From positions 756,501 to 820,500 of the forward strand of contig NC_016622.1 in NCBI RefSeq assembly GCF_000283655.1: a DNA stretch of 64,000 nucleotides, in the 5' to 3' direction. A model generated the notes under the pieces. It did no database searches. It was not told the origin of the DNA and worked only from the letters and a program-made list of their open reading frames with translations. This document shows positions 1-8,338 of the stretch, piece by piece (the stretch's first letter is position 1; each line of letters opens with the position of its first letter). The position numbers and the translations under genes are program-made. The stretch is from Azospirillum lipoferum 4B (lineage in GTDB: Bacteria; Pseudomonadota; Alphaproteobacteria; Azospirillales; Azospirillaceae).

Positions 1-343
1 CGATCTCGCCGTTGCGCTCTGCGGCGATGGAGATCGCCCAGTGCGGCAGGCCGTGTAGGAAGTTGGTGGTGCCGTCGAGCGGGTCGACGATCCAGCGCGC
101 CTCGGCGTCGCTGCCCTTGGACGCGCCGCTCTCCTCCATCAGGAAGCCGAATTCGGGACGCCCCTTCTGCAGCTCCTCGCGCAGGGTGCGTTCGGCCTTC
201 AGGTCGGCGGCGGACACGAAGTCGGCCGGCCCCTTGCGCGACACCTGGAGGTGTTCGACCTCGCCGAAGTCGCGGACGAGACCCCGGGCAGCCTTTTCGG
301 CGGCGCGGACCATGACGTTGATGAGAGCGGAGCGGGTGGCCAT
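1..343 (-). CDS. suhB: Inositol-1-monophosphatase (SuhB family), 3' end outside window
   Basis: The first 114 codons of an inositol monophosphatase-fold protein. The metal-binding signature WIVDPLDGTTNFLHG is present near residue 85, together with the upstream EES motif that supplies metal-ligand glutamates. The family hydrolyses inositol-1-phosphate and related sugar phosphates with Mg2+; E. coli SuhB also acts on rRNA antitermination and maturation. The start is the ATG at 343, where the protein begins MATRSALINVMVRAAEKA, as is usual for this family. It lies downstream of efp on the same strand with about 97 bases between, so co-transcription is possible. The C-terminal half is outside the window and cannot be assessed. 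Confidence 0.93.
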   Translation of the reverse strand, partial: MATRSALINVMVRAAEKAARGLVRDFGEVEHLQVSRKGPADFVSAADLKAERTLREELQKGRPEFGFLMEESGASKGSDAEARWIVDPLDGTTNFLHGLPHWAISIAAERNGEI

Positions 344-440
344 GGGTGTTGGTGTACCGTTTTATGCAGGAACCAGAAAACAATACACCGGCCTCCGCGC
401 TTGGCGAAGACCGGTGATGGCAGGACGGACCTGGGAAGGA

Positions 441-1007
441 TCAGTCCTTCGCGCGCTCGACATACTCGCCGGTGGCGGTGTCGACGACGACGCGGGTCCC
501 GGCCTCGATGTGCGGCGGAACCAGGATCGACACGCCGTTCTCCAGCTTGGCCGGCTTGTAGGAGGAAGAGGCCGTCTGGCCCTTCACCACCGGGTCGGAC
601 TCGGTGATCGTCAGCGTGACCTTGCCGGGGATCTCGACGCCCAGCGGCGAGCCTTCATGGCTCTGCACCGTGACTTCCATGCCGTCCTGCAGGAAGACGG
701 CCGGGTCGCCGATGATGTCGCGCGGGATCGCGACCTGCTCGAAGCTTTCCTTGTCCATGAAGGTGAAGCTGTCACCTTCGGCGAAGAGGAAGGTCATCTC
801 ATGCTCGTCCAGGCGAGCGCGCTCAACGGTTTCCTGGGTGCGGAACCGCTCGGTCGACTTGTTGCCGGTGCGAACGTCCTTCATTTCCAGCTGGATGAAG
901 GCGCCGCCCTTGCCAGGCTGCACGATGGCGGTTTTGGTGATGACCCAGAGCTTACCGTTGTGCTCCAGCACATGGCCGGGGCGCATCGTGTTGGCATTGA
1001 CCTTCAT
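441..1007 (-). CDS. efp: Translation elongation factor P
   Basis: EF-P of 188 residues, full length for the family. It binds ribosomes stalled at polyproline stretches and promotes peptide-bond formation. The N-terminal KOW-like domain carries the loop QPGKGGAF with Lys33, the counterpart of E. coli Lys34 that is beta-lysylated. The OB domains follow and the C-terminal signature is intact (EIPGKVTLTI... to ...ETGTRV-like HIEAGTRVVVDT). The divergently transcribed neighbour epmA encodes the enzyme that would modify Lys33, so substrate and modifier sit side by side. The very proline-rich TolA encoded at 21.6 kb is a plausible EF-P-dependent protein (inference). Confidence 0.97.
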   Translation of the reverse strand: MKVNANTMRPGHVLEHNGKLWVITKTAIVQPGKGGAFIQLEMKDVRTGNKSTERFRTQETVERARLDEHEMTFLFAEGDSFTFMDKESFEQVAIPRDIIGDPAVFLQDGMEVTVQSHEGSPLGVEIPGKVTLTITESDPVVKGQTASSSYKPAKLENGVSILVPPHIEAGTRVVVDTATGEYVERAKD

Positions 1008-1410
1008 GGCGTACTCGTGAATTCCAGAATCAGGGCGGCGCGGACCCTACCAGCTTGACCGCCCATAGGCAACGGCGCGGAACGGTAAACAGGCGCGATC
1101 CGCGACGCGGGCGGACGATTCTTTGGCGAATCGGCGTCTGCTTCTTGGAATCGCTCCAGGAGTGGAACGTTTGAAACAATTTCCCGGCCCCTGTTCACTG
1201 TTCCATCCGCACCTGTCCGCAGATCGGCCGCAGATCGGCAGCCGGTCCGGCAAGAGTAGCACGGGGCCTTGCCCGGCGATAAGCGCGCGCAGCAAAACCG
1301 GCCGCCCGGTGTGATGCCGCTGTGACCGATGCCGACCCGGCTTGAGTACGCCGCCCGTGGGTGTTCTGATGCGCCGGCACCCCTTTCGACTTTGCAGAAG
1401 AGCGCGCCGC
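1008..1410. other. Divergent intergenic region between efp and epmA
   Basis: About 400 bases with no convincing gene. Open frames here lack family features and a usable ribosome-binding site. The region must hold the divergent promoters of efp and epmA, but I could not pick out convincing -35/-10 pairs. The epmA start could be moved upstream into it (ATG at 1342), but the extra residues are Arg-rich and unlike the family. Confidence 0.6.
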
Positions 1411-2475
1411 ATGCCCGCCAACCGATCCCCCGAGCTTCCTCCCTGGCATCCCGAGGCGCTGGCCCGACGCCGGCCCTATCTGGCGGCGCGCAGCCGGGTG
1501 CTGAACGCCGTCCGCCGCGTGTTCGAGGAGCTTGCCTTCGTCGAGGTGGACACGCCCGCCCTGCAGGTGTCGCCGGGGATGGAACCGCATCTCCAGGCTT
1601 TCGCCACTGAACTGCAGGGTCCTCATCCGGACGACCGCCGGCCGCTCTACCTGCACACCAGCCCGGAATTCGCCATGAAGAAGCTGCTGGTCGCGGGCGT
1701 GCCGCGGCTTTGGCAGCTGGCGCATGTCTACCGCAACGGCGAAAGGTCGGGCACCCACGCGCCGGAATTCTCGATGCTGGAATGGTATCGCGCGGGCGAC
1801 GGCTACCGCACCCTGATCGAGGATTGCCAGCTGCTGTTGCAGGCCGGGGCGGAAGCGGGCGGGCGGCGGAGCTTCACGTTCCGCGGCATGACCTGCGATC
1901 CCTTCGGCACCTGGCGGGTGCTGACCGTGCCGGACGCCTTTCAGGAATACGCCGGCATCGACCTGATGGCGACCTATGACGGCAGCCACGATCCCGACCC
2001 GGCGGCGCTGGCGGCGGAGGCTGCGCGCATCGGCATCGCGCCCCATCACGGCGACCGCTGGGAGGATATTGTTTTCCGCATCATGTTCGACCGGATCGAG
2101 CCGCATCTGGGCGGCGGCGTGCCATGCGTGCTGAGCGACTATCCGCTGTGCATGGCGGCACTGTCGCGGCCGAAGCCGGAGGACCCTCGGCTGGCGGAAC
2201 GGTTCGAGCTGTATGCCTGCGGCCTGGAACTGGCGAACGCCTTCGGCGAGTTGACCGACCCGGCGGTGCAGCGCGCTCGCTTCGAAGCCGACATGGACTT
2301 GAAGGAGCGGCTCTACGGCGAGCGCTTCCCGGTGGACGAGGATTTCCTCGCCGCGCTGGAGCATGGCATGCCGCAGAGCAGTGGAATCGCCATGGGCTTC
2401 GACCGGCTGGCGATGCTGTGCAGCGGGGCCGAGAGCATCGAACAGGTGTTGTGGCTGCCGGTGGCGGGTGTGTGA
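1411..2475 (+). CDS. epmA: EF-P--lysine lysyltransferase (class II LysRS paralog)
   Basis: A 354-residue class II lysyl-tRNA synthetase-like protein without the anticodon-binding domain, which is the hallmark of EpmA/GenX/PoxA. It activates lysine (preferably R-beta-lysine) and transfers it to the conserved EF-P lysine. Class II motifs are visible: motif 1 around FVEVDTPALQVSPG, motif 2 around VYRNGERSGTHAPEFSMLEWY, and motif 3 near the end (QSSGIAMGFDRLAML). The start at 1411 (MPANRSPELPPWHPEALARR) is chosen because homologs begin just before the W-x-P motif. The usual partner EpmB (lysine 2,3-aminomutase) is not adjacent and not in the window. Confidence 0.95.
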   Translation: MPANRSPELPPWHPEALARRRPYLAARSRVLNAVRRVFEELAFVEVDTPALQVSPGMEPHLQAFATELQGPHPDDRRPLYLHTSPEFAMKKLLVAGVPRLWQLAHVYRNGERSGTHAPEFSMLEWYRAGDGYRTLIEDCQLLLQAGAEAGGRRSFTFRGMTCDPFGTWRVLTVPDAFQEYAGIDLMATYDGSHDPDPAALAAEAARIGIAPHHGDRWEDIVFRIMFDRIEPHLGGGVPCVLSDYPLCMAALSRPKPEDPRLAERFELYACGLELANAFGELTDPAVQRARFEADMDLKERLYGERFPVDEDFLAALEHGMPQSSGIAMGFDRLAMLCSGAESIEQVLWLPVAGV

Positions 2476-2543
2476 GGGGGATGCATTGCGTGGATTGGAT
2501 AGGAAACGGGAGGTGCGCGGCCCTTGAAGATTCTCGCCGCGCG

Positions 2544-2602
2544 CCCCCCTCACCCTAACCCTCTCCCCAGGGGGGAGAGGGGATAACTCGTGTGGGAGAG
2601 GG
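2544..2602. repeat. GC-rich palindromic repeat, class B
   Basis: A C-rich run (CCCCTCACCCTAACCCTCTC) is followed directly by its G-rich complement (GGGGGAGAGGGG) and a further GTGGGAGAGGG half. It lies in the 136-base gap between convergent epmA and fadL. Related sequences occur at 13658-13680, 17610-17665, 18076-18122 and 24897-25009. It could form a strong hairpin in either transcript and may act as a bidirectional terminator. Confidence 0.75.
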
Positions 2603-2611
2603 CAATCACCC

Positions 2612-3946
2612 TCAGAACGTGAACTTCGCCTGCAGGCCGATCAGGTCGATGCTGCTCTTGTACTCCGCGGTCAGGTTGCCGCGACCGGCTTCGGCGCCGG
2701 TCAGGTCGTCGGTCAGGTCGACCGAGGCCTTCGGCACGAAGACATGGGAGTAAGCGGCGTCGACGCGCAGGCTGTCGGTCACCTGATAGCCGGCACCCAC
2801 CGACAGCCAGTAACGGTTCTGCTCCGGAATGCGGGGCGTGCGGTATTCGACGTCGACCGCGCCCTTGTCGAAGGCGATGCCGCCGCGCAGCGTCAACTTG
2901 TCGGTCACCTTGTAGGAGGTGCCGAGCGCGTAATACCAGGTGTCCTTCCAATGCTCTTCGGTCAGGGAGTTGAGCGCCGGGTTGGCGATGTTGACCCGCA
3001 GCTCCTTGAAGCGCGACCAGTTGGTCCACTGCACGTCGGCCATCACCGCCCAGCGGTCGTTCACCTCGTGGTACAGGCCGACGGAGGCGATTTCCGGCGT
3101 GATCAGGTCGGCATTCGCCGCCTGGGAGGGCAGGGCCCCGGCCAGCGATGCGGGGAGACCGGTGAAGGAGATGTTGCCGCTCAGCGTATGCTTGACCGCC
3201 GACCGGTAGCCGATGCCGATGCGCGTGCCCTTCATCGGTTCGATCAGGGCGCCCAGCGAAACGCCCCAGCCCCAATCGTCGCCGGTCACGTCGCTCTTGA
3301 CGTCGAGCGCGCCCGGACGGCCCAGCCGGCTGGCGCCGAAGTCGGACGACTGCGACAGCTTGGCCTTGGCGTACTGGATCTGCACGCCGCCGCCGATGAT
3401 GATCATCGGGTTGATGCGGTACGACACCGTCGGCACGAAGTTATAGGTGCGCAGATCCGACCGGATGCCGTGATAGCGGCCGATCCAGCTGTCGCCGTAA
3501 TCGGTGACGAGGCCCCAGGGACCGTTGGCCGACAGGCCGACCTTCAGGTCGTCGCTGATCGAATAGACGAAATAGCCGGCCGGGACGATGGCGTCCTGCG
3601 CGATGTCGCCGGGCGAGGCATTGCCGCTGATCGCAGTGCCGCCGAGCCGCCGGGCGCGGGTGGCGCTGGCGCTGTCGACCTTCGACTTCACGATGACGCC
3701 GGTGGCGGTCTGAACCGCCTCGATCCCCGTGACCAGGCCCATGGTCGCCGGATTGTAGAACATGGAGCTGGCATCGCCGTTGCCGCCGGCGGTCACGCCG
3801 GCATAGGCGGTGCCCTGGCCCGATACGCTCTGCTCCTTCAACGCAAATCCGGCGGCGAACGCGGTCGAGGCGGTCGCGATCGGTGCGGTTACCGCAATGG
3901 CGGCAGCGGCGGTCATCAGGCGGGTCTTGAGCGTCATCGGAGACAT
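2612..3946 (-). CDS. FadL/TodX-type outer membrane transport protein
   Basis: An outer membrane porin of 444 residues in the OmpP1/FadL/TodX family, which takes up long-chain fatty acids or other hydrophobic compounds. A signal peptide (residues 1-32) ends at STAFA before the typical mature start AGFALKEQS. The family motif GxAYAGV-x-GDASSMFYNPA follows, and alternating beta-strands run to a C-terminal aromatic residue (ends QAKFTF). The ATG at 3946 is preceded by AAGGAA at good spacing. Upstream reading frame exists but contains no signal sequence. It converges on epmA across a palindromic repeat. Substrate cannot be told from sequence. Confidence 0.92.
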   Translation of the reverse strand: MSPMTLKTRLMTAAAAIAVTAPIATASTAFAAGFALKEQSVSGQGTAYAGVTAGGNGDASSMFYNPATMGLVTGIEAVQTATGVIVKSKVDSASATRARRLGGTAISGNASPGDIAQDAIVPAGYFVYSISDDLKVGLSANGPWGLVTDYGDSWIGRYHGIRSDLRTYNFVPTVSYRINPMIIIGGGVQIQYAKAKLSQSSDFGASRLGRPGALDVKSDVTGDDWGWGVSLGALIEPMKGTRIGIGYRSAVKHTLSGNISFTGLPASLAGALPSQAANADLITPEIASVGLYHEVNDRWAVMADVQWTNWSRFKELRVNIANPALNSLTEEHWKDTWYYALGTSYKVTDKLTLRGGIAFDKGAVDVEYRTPRIPEQNRYWLSVGAGYQVTDSLRVDAAYSHVFVPKASVDLTDDLTGAEAGRGNLTAEYKSSIDLIGLQAKFTF

Positions 3947-3962
3947 GGTTCCTTCCCCAAAT

Positions 3963-3987
3963 TGTGTTATTGACCCAATGATACACA
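3963..3987. promoter_or_regulatory. Candidate operator upstream of the FadL-type gene
   Basis: A 25-base stretch with TGTGT and ACACA outer arms and ATTG/CAAT inner arms, ending 17 bases upstream of the fadL-type ATG. Its dyad symmetry and place near the start resemble a TetR- or GntR-type repressor site. The regulator is unknown and the spacing of the arms is not perfectly symmetric, so this is tentative. Confidence 0.3.
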
Positions 3988-4151
3988 AACTGACGCTTAC
4001 GTAAAGAGCCGCCCGCCGCTTTTTGTTGGCTGCACAAGCAGTGTTGCGGCCCTGCATCGGTTCCAAAAACCGGAATGGAAAAGTGGCCGCAAGGAGGCGT
4101 CACCGGCGGGAGCAGGCTCGCCGGCCGGGGCGCCGCCTTGCGGCGGAATTA

Positions 4152-4252
4152 GATCGGATCGCGTAAAATCGGGATCGATTTGGAGCGTGAATCCGATCGC
4201 CAAACATAAAGCTACAGCGTCGTGCGTTTCATATTAAACGCACGACGCTGTA
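4152..4252. repeat. Intergenic element with 17-bp perfect palindrome
   Basis: Two nested dyads lie in the 351-base gap between the fadL-type gene and the TauE/SafE gene. The first has arms GATCGGAT (4152-4159) and ATCCGATC (4191-4198). The second is a perfect 17-bp inverted repeat, TACAGCGTCGTGCGTTT (4213-4229) and its complement (4236-4252), around the 6-base loop CATATT. There is no T-run on either side, so it is not a classic intrinsic terminator. The frame TACAGCG...CGCTGTA recalls palindromes I associate with Rhizobiales intergenic regions (memory, not checked). The segment is more AT-rich than its surroundings. Confidence 0.8.
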
Positions 4253-4297
4253 TCCAGTGATTTCAGTGGAGAAAAAGCGCCGGTGGCACCCGGCGCG

Positions 4298-5104
4298 TCA
4301 GGCGATCCAGGCGACGGCGGCAGCGAAGAGTTCGCGCAGGATGTTGTGCTCGTCGCTCCACACCAGTTTGGCGGTGATGACGACGGAGGCTACGACCAGC
4401 ATCGGTCGGACGACTCGGGCGCCGTTGCGGATCACCATATGGGCGCCGAGCTGGGCGCCGATGTATTGGCCGACGCCCATCAGCAACCCGATCGTCCACA
4501 GCACATGGCCGCCGATGATGAAGAACAGCAGCGACGCCACGTTGCTGGTCAGGTTCAACACCTTGGTGTGGGCGGTCGCCCTGCGCAGATTGTGGCCGAG
4601 CAACGAGACGAAGGCGATGGCGAAGAAGGTGCCGGTGCCCGGCCCGAAGAATCCGTCGTAGAAGCCGATGCCGGTGCCGATGCTCAGCGCGAAGGCATGC
4701 TCGCCGATGCGCTGGTGGGCGTCGACATCGCCGGCCTTGGGCGACAGCAGCAGATAGATGGCGATGCCGATCAGCAGGATCGGGATGACGTCGCGCAGGA
4801 AGCTGGGATCCAGCATCTGCACCAGCGTGGCCCCGGCCCCGGCGCCGACGAAGGTGCAGAGGATCATCGTGCGCATCGCGCCCGGATTGACCTCGCCGCG
4901 GCGGACGAACTTGATGGTGGCGGACAGCGACCCGAAGCTGGACTGCAGCTTGCCGGTGGCCAGCGCCTCGGCGGGGGACAGCCCGGCGGCCAGCAGGGCT
5001 GGGATGGTCAGAAGGCCGCCGCCGCCGGCGATGGAATCGACGAAACCGGCCAACAGGCCGACGGCGAACAGGATGCCCAGCGACTCGGGCGTCAGAAGAT
5101 CCAT
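4298..5104 (-). CDS. TauE/SafE family sulfite-exporter-like permease (YfcA type)
   Basis: A 268-residue integral membrane protein of the TauE/SafE family. It begins with the family motif GFVDSIAGGGGLLTIPALL, and a half-repeat of the same kind (GFYDGFFGPGTGTF) appears in the middle, giving the usual two-fold internal repeat of four helices each. Members export sulfite, sulfoacetate or other organosulfur compounds, or take up anions; the substrate here is unknown. It sits alone on the reverse strand, 55 bases beyond thiE, and could be read through from the aldolase-thiE transcript. Confidence 0.92.
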   Translation of the reverse strand: MDLLTPESLGILFAVGLLAGFVDSIAGGGGLLTIPALLAAGLSPAEALATGKLQSSFGSLSATIKFVRRGEVNPGAMRTMILCTFVGAGAGATLVQMLDPSFLRDVIPILLIGIAIYLLLSPKAGDVDAHQRIGEHAFALSIGTGIGFYDGFFGPGTGTFFAIAFVSLLGHNLRRATAHTKVLNLTSNVASLLFFIIGGHVLWTIGLLMGVGQYIGAQLGAHMVIRNGARVVRPMLVVASVVITAKLVWSDEHNILRELFAAAVAWIA

Positions 5105-5159
5105 GATCCTGGGAAAGTCCGCTTAGGGGTGCCGGCCGGCAGGGCCGGCATATGTACGC

Positions 5160-5834
5160 TCAGCCGGTCGAACCGGCAAGCGCCGCCTCAATGGCGGCGT
5201 TCAGCGCCCGGACTCCGGCGCCCGGACCCTGGGGATGACCCCAGACGGCGTTCACCACGGCCAGGAAATCGGCGCCCGCGGTGACCAGCGGCGCGCAATT
5301 GTCGGCGGTGATGCCGCCGATGGCGACGCAGGGGACCTCCATCAGCTCCGACCACCAGCTCAGCAGTTCCGGCTCCGCCTTGTACTCGGCCGTCTTGGTG
5401 GTGGTGGGAAAGAAGGCGCCGAAGGCGACGTAATCGGCCCCCTCCTCGCCGGCGATCATGGCGAGATGGCGGCTGTCATGGCAGGTGACGCCGACGATGG
5501 CGTCGTTGCCGAGAATCTTGCGGGCCTCGCGATAGGGGGTGTCCTGCTGCCCGACATGGACGCCGTCGCAGCCGGTTTCCCGCGCAAGACGCGGATGGTC
5601 GTTCAGGATGAAGGCGACGTCCCGTTCCTGCGCGATCGGGCGCAGCAGGTCGCAGGCGCGACGGATGTCGTCCTCGGAACAGTCCTTGAGGCGCAGCTGC
5701 ACGCAGGCGACGTCGCCGGCATCCAGCGCTTCCCGAAGAAGCGGCGCGAACGCCGCCGGCTCCAGGGCCGGCGGCGTCACGAGGTACAGACGGCAGGCGG
5801 GAGGTTCCGCCTGCGCCGGCTTTCCCTTGGCCAA
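5160..5834 (-). CDS. thiE: Thiamine-phosphate synthase
   Basis: ThiE of 224 residues, a TIM-barrel enzyme that joins HMP-pyrophosphate and the thiazole phosphate to make thiamine monophosphate. Diagnostic segments are present: QLRLKD near the start, [28 protein letters not shown] and [10 protein letters not shown]. The gene begins 3 bases after the aldolase stop codon, so the two are almost certainly co-transcribed. No thiamine riboswitch is visible ahead of the pair. The kinase ThiL for the next step is encoded at 54.7 kb. The N-terminal 14 residues ([14 protein letters not shown]) are probably a short unstructured extension. Confidence 0.95.
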   Translation of the reverse strand: MAKGKPAQAEPPACRLYLVTPPALEPAAFAPLLREALDAGDVACVQLRLKDCSEDDIRRACDLLRPIAQERDVAFILNDHPRLARETGCDGVHVGQQDTPYREARKILGNDAIVGVTCHDSRHLAMIAGEEGADYVAFGAFFPTTTKTAEYKAEPELLSWWSELMEVPCVAIGGITADNCAPLVTAGADFLAVVNAVWGHPQGPGAGVRALNAAIEAALAGSTG

Positions 5835-5837
5835 GTG

Positions 5838-6767
5838 TTACTCCCGGCCCTGGTAGATCTTCATGATCCGGTCGAGCAGCTTCAGCGCATCCTCGCGCGG
5901 GCGCTGGAAGGCGTTGCGGCCGATGATCGAGCCGTTGCCGCCGCCGTCACGGATGGCGCGGGCGTCCTCGAACACCGCATCCTCGCCCTTGGTGGCGCCG
6001 CCGGAGAAGACCACGATGCGGCGGCCGTTGAAGGTGCACTGCATGATGTGCTTCACCCGCTCCGCCTGGGTGGCGATCGGGATGTTCTTGGACTCGTAGA
6101 CCTTCTTGGCCTCCGCCTGCTCCAGATGGGCCGACGGCAGCTTCACCTTGATGATGTGGGCGCCGAGCAGGGCGGCCATGTGGGCGCCATAGCCGATCAC
6201 GTCGATGGCCAGCTCGCCGTCCTTGGAGACGGCGCCGCCGCGCGGGTAGGACCACAGCACGGTGGCGAGGCCGTAGGACTTCGCCTCTTTCGACAGCTCG
6301 CGGAATTCCTCGTACTGGTTGTACATGGCTTCCGAGCCGGGATAGATGGTGAAGCCGATGGCCGAGCAGCCCAGGCGCAGGGCGTCCTGGATCGAGGCGG
6401 TCACGGCCTGGTCGGCATTTTCCTTCTGGGTGGACAGCGAGTTGGCGCTGTTCATCTTCAGGATCAGCGGGATCGAGCCGGCGAAGGTGCCGGCGCCGGC
6501 TTCCAGCGAGCCCAGGGGGGCGGCGTAGGCGTTGCAGCCCGCGTCGATGGCCAGCTGGTAATGGTAGTGCGGGTCATAGCCGGCATCGTTCGGGCCGAAG
6601 CTGCGGGCGGGCCCGTGCTCGAAACCCTGGTCGACCGGCAGGATCACCAGCTTGCCGGTGCCGCCGAGCTTGCCTTCCATCAGGATGCGGGCGAGGTTCG
6701 CCTTGGTGCCGGGATTGTCGCTCTCGTAGTTGGCGAGAATGTCTTTGACGCGGCGCGTGAGCTTCAT
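5838..6767 (-). CDS. Class I fructose-bisphosphate aldolase (DhnA/FbaB type)
   Basis: A 309-residue archaeal-type class I aldolase that cleaves fructose-1,6-bisphosphate to glyceraldehyde-3-phosphate and dihydroxyacetone phosphate through a lysine Schiff base. The region GAHIIKVKLPS holds the likely Schiff-base lysine, and the phosphate-binding SGGATKG and GRNAFQRP segments follow. The start at 6767 (MKLTRRVKDILANYES) has a GGAAGAG-like site upstream in GGGAAGAGCCACA; the upstream in-frame extension lacks family similarity. No class II aldolase is seen in the window. gap and tkt are encoded separately at 10.4-13.5 kb. Confidence 0.94.
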   Translation of the reverse strand: MKLTRRVKDILANYESDNPGTKANLARILMEGKLGGTGKLVILPVDQGFEHGPARSFGPNDAGYDPHYHYQLAIDAGCNAYAAPLGSLEAGAGTFAGSIPLILKMNSANSLSTQKENADQAVTASIQDALRLGCSAIGFTIYPGSEAMYNQYEEFRELSKEAKSYGLATVLWSYPRGGAVSKDGELAIDVIGYGAHMAALLGAHIIKVKLPSAHLEQAEAKKVYESKNIPIATQAERVKHIMQCTFNGRRIVVFSGGATKGEDAVFEDARAIRDGGGNGSIIGRNAFQRPREDALKLLDRIMKIYQGRE

Positions 6768-6933
6768 TGTGGCTCTTCCCCTGGGGCATTCTTGGAAATG
6801 GCGCCGTCTTAGCCCGTATTCGGCCGCTTTGCAACGGTGGGAGGGGCATAAAGCGGCCATTTGCCACGCCTGAACGGCCTAGGGCGTGTGGACGGGCCAA
6901 GCCCGCAAGGTGGGTGACGCACCCACCAAGGTG

Positions 6934-7179
6934 CTAAGGCAGAAGGGTGTGCAGCGCGATGTACAACCCATAGCCGGCACCGCCCAGAACCGCCCAGGCC
7001 CCGGCCGTCAATCCGATCCAGACCGCCAGCAGGCGGATGCCGCGCATCTTCTCCGGTCCCGCACCGGGACTGGCGGGCCCCAGCCCGCTTCGGTCGGCCG
7101 GCCGGCCGCTTGCGGAGTGCCCCGGACGGCGAGGTTGCGCGACCGTCGAGTCCGGCGTGGTCAGCGAGGTGATGCTCAT
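6934..7179 (-). CDS. Small hypothetical membrane protein
   Basis: I do not recognise this gene. From ATG 7179 it encodes 81 residues; an alternative ATG at 7197 adds six. The first half is polar and rich in Pro, Gly and Arg, without features. The second half, after KMRGIRL, is a single hydrophobic segment of about 24 residues rich in Gly, Ala and Leu that would span the membrane near the C terminus, followed by YIALHTLLP. This suggests a tail-anchored small protein. Coding status rests on codon usage and the clean hydrophobic segment only. Confidence 0.5.
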   Translation of the reverse strand: MSITSLTTPDSTVAQPRRPGHSASGRPADRSGLGPASPGAGPEKMRGIRLLAVWIGLTAGAWAVLGGAGYGLYIALHTLLP

Positions 7180-7289
7180 GGGCGGGTCATCCGGCATCGG
7201 AGGGAGGGTGCGGTGTCACAAAAATATCCTTACGCGACGTTACACCACCTTTGCGCGGCGGGGCTGTGCGAAAAAGCGGTAGTCCCACC

Positions 7290-7736
7290 CTAACCATGGT
7301 CGCGTGCCAGCCAGCCGCGGCATAGGGCCTCCAGCGCGGCGGCGCTGCGCCGATCCCGGCCTTCGGCGGGGGTGGCGGCTGCAAGGTCGAGGATCGCCGG
7401 GCAGCGGGTCAGCAGCGCCGCGCCGCGGGCAGCGGCGATGGCGGCCAGCCGGTCGGCCATGTCGGGCCGGCCGGTGAACAGGAGCAGGCGCAGGCCGGCC
7501 GTCAGCGCCCCCTGTGCCTCGCCGGCGCGGTCGCCGCAATCGAGCAGGCCGGTGACCTCCAGTTCCGGATAGGCCTTGCGGACCCGCTCCACCACCCCGC
7601 GCAGCCACAGGGCGCCGGCCGTCGGCGGAGCCATCAGCACGAGAGGCGTCCCGGCCGAGTCGGCGGCGGCGGCGGCGGGCAGGGCGTCGTCCAGGCCGCG
7701 AATCAGGATGGGACGGAAGGGCGAAGGGGCGGTCAT
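7290..7736 (-). CDS. Conserved hypothetical protein
   Basis: A 148-residue protein, mostly alpha/beta by eye, with no membrane segment or signal peptide. The N-terminal motif FRPILIRGLDDALPAAAAA and the run GTPLVLMAPPTAGALWLRGVVE look like the start of a Rossmann-like domain. The later LLFTGRPDMADRLAAIAAARGAALL suggests a second strand-helix unit. I recall similar unnamed proteins in Rhodospirillales but cannot assign a function. A short 10-base tandem repeat lies immediately upstream of its start. Confidence 0.6.
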   Translation of the reverse strand: MTAPSPFRPILIRGLDDALPAAAAADSAGTPLVLMAPPTAGALWLRGVVERVRKAYPELEVTGLLDCGDRAGEAQGALTAGLRLLLFTGRPDMADRLAAIAAARGAALLTRCPAILDLAAATPAEGRDRRSAAALEALCRGWLARDHG

Positions 7737-7740
7737 CGGC

Positions 7741-7770
7741 AGGTTGGGGCAGGTTGGGGCAGGTCGGGGC
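7741..7770. repeat. Three-copy 10-bp tandem repeat
   Basis: AGGTTGGGGC occurs twice, followed by AGGTCGGGGC, directly upstream of the reverse-strand hypothetical gene starting at 7736. It could be a simple slippage product. It would lie in the leader or promoter of that gene. Confidence 0.8.
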
Positions 7771-7993
7771 AGCGGGGAGGGGCGGCGCAGTTTAGCCGCG
7801 GCCGGCAGCCGCCGGAACGGGCGAATCGGAGATCCGGCCGGGCGTGATCCTGCGGATGAGAGAATTGAGGCAGGTCAAACCCTGTGCTCGCGGTCCCGGA
7901 GTATGGTCGGTCGCATCGGACCCAATCTCTGGGGACAGGGTGCCAGCGCGCCGGGGTCCGTTTCATGGGAATCGATTCCCCGGGAATGCCGCG

Positions 7994-8338
7994 ATGATGG
8001 AATACAAGGGTTACAAGGCCCAGATCGACTTCGACAACGACGCAGGCGTCTTTGTCGGCGAGGTCATCAACACCCACGACGGCATCACCTTTACAGGCCG
8101 CTCCGTGGACGAGCTGCGCGAGTCCTTCCGCCGTGCGGTGGACGATTATCTCGACCTGTCCTGCGACATGGGCGGCGATGGGGAGCAGCCCTTCTCCGGC
8201 CGCCTCTCCATCCGCATCAACCCCATCCTGCACCGGGCCATCGCCGACTGCGCCGCCCGCGAGGGCAAGAGCCTGTCGGCCTGGATCGCCGATTGTCTTG
8301 GCCGGGCGGCCGGGGTGGCGAAGGTAAAGGCGAGCTGA
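7994..8338 (+). CDS. HicB-family antitoxin-like protein without adjacent HicA
   Basis: A 114-residue protein with the HicB architecture. The N-terminal partially degraded RNase H-like domain reads MEYKGYKAQIDFDNDAGVFVGEVINT..ITFTGRSVDELRESFRRAVDDYL. The C-terminal ribbon-helix-helix domain reads GRLSIRINPILHRAIADCAAREGKSLSAWIADCLG. HicB proteins neutralise the HicA mRNA interferase and repress their own operon. No HicA-like reading frame (about 60 residues, double-stranded RNA-binding fold with a key His) is found within several hundred bases on either side, so this is an orphan. The start could be ATG 7994 or 7997. Confidence 0.85.
   Translation: MMEYKGYKAQIDFDNDAGVFVGEVINTHDGITFTGRSVDELRESFRRAVDDYLDLSCDMGGDGEQPFSGRLSIRINPILHRAIADCAAREGKSLSAWIADCLGRAAGVAKVKAS

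Noticed and set aside
5835-6933. Possible thiamine riboswitch for thiE
   Set aside because: thiE starts 3 bases after the aldolase gene, and no THI-box sequence is seen upstream of the aldolase.
7737-7993. A HicA toxin gene upstream of hicB
   Set aside because: All forward frames here are Arg/Gly/Ser-rich shadows without the HicA fold or its key histidine.
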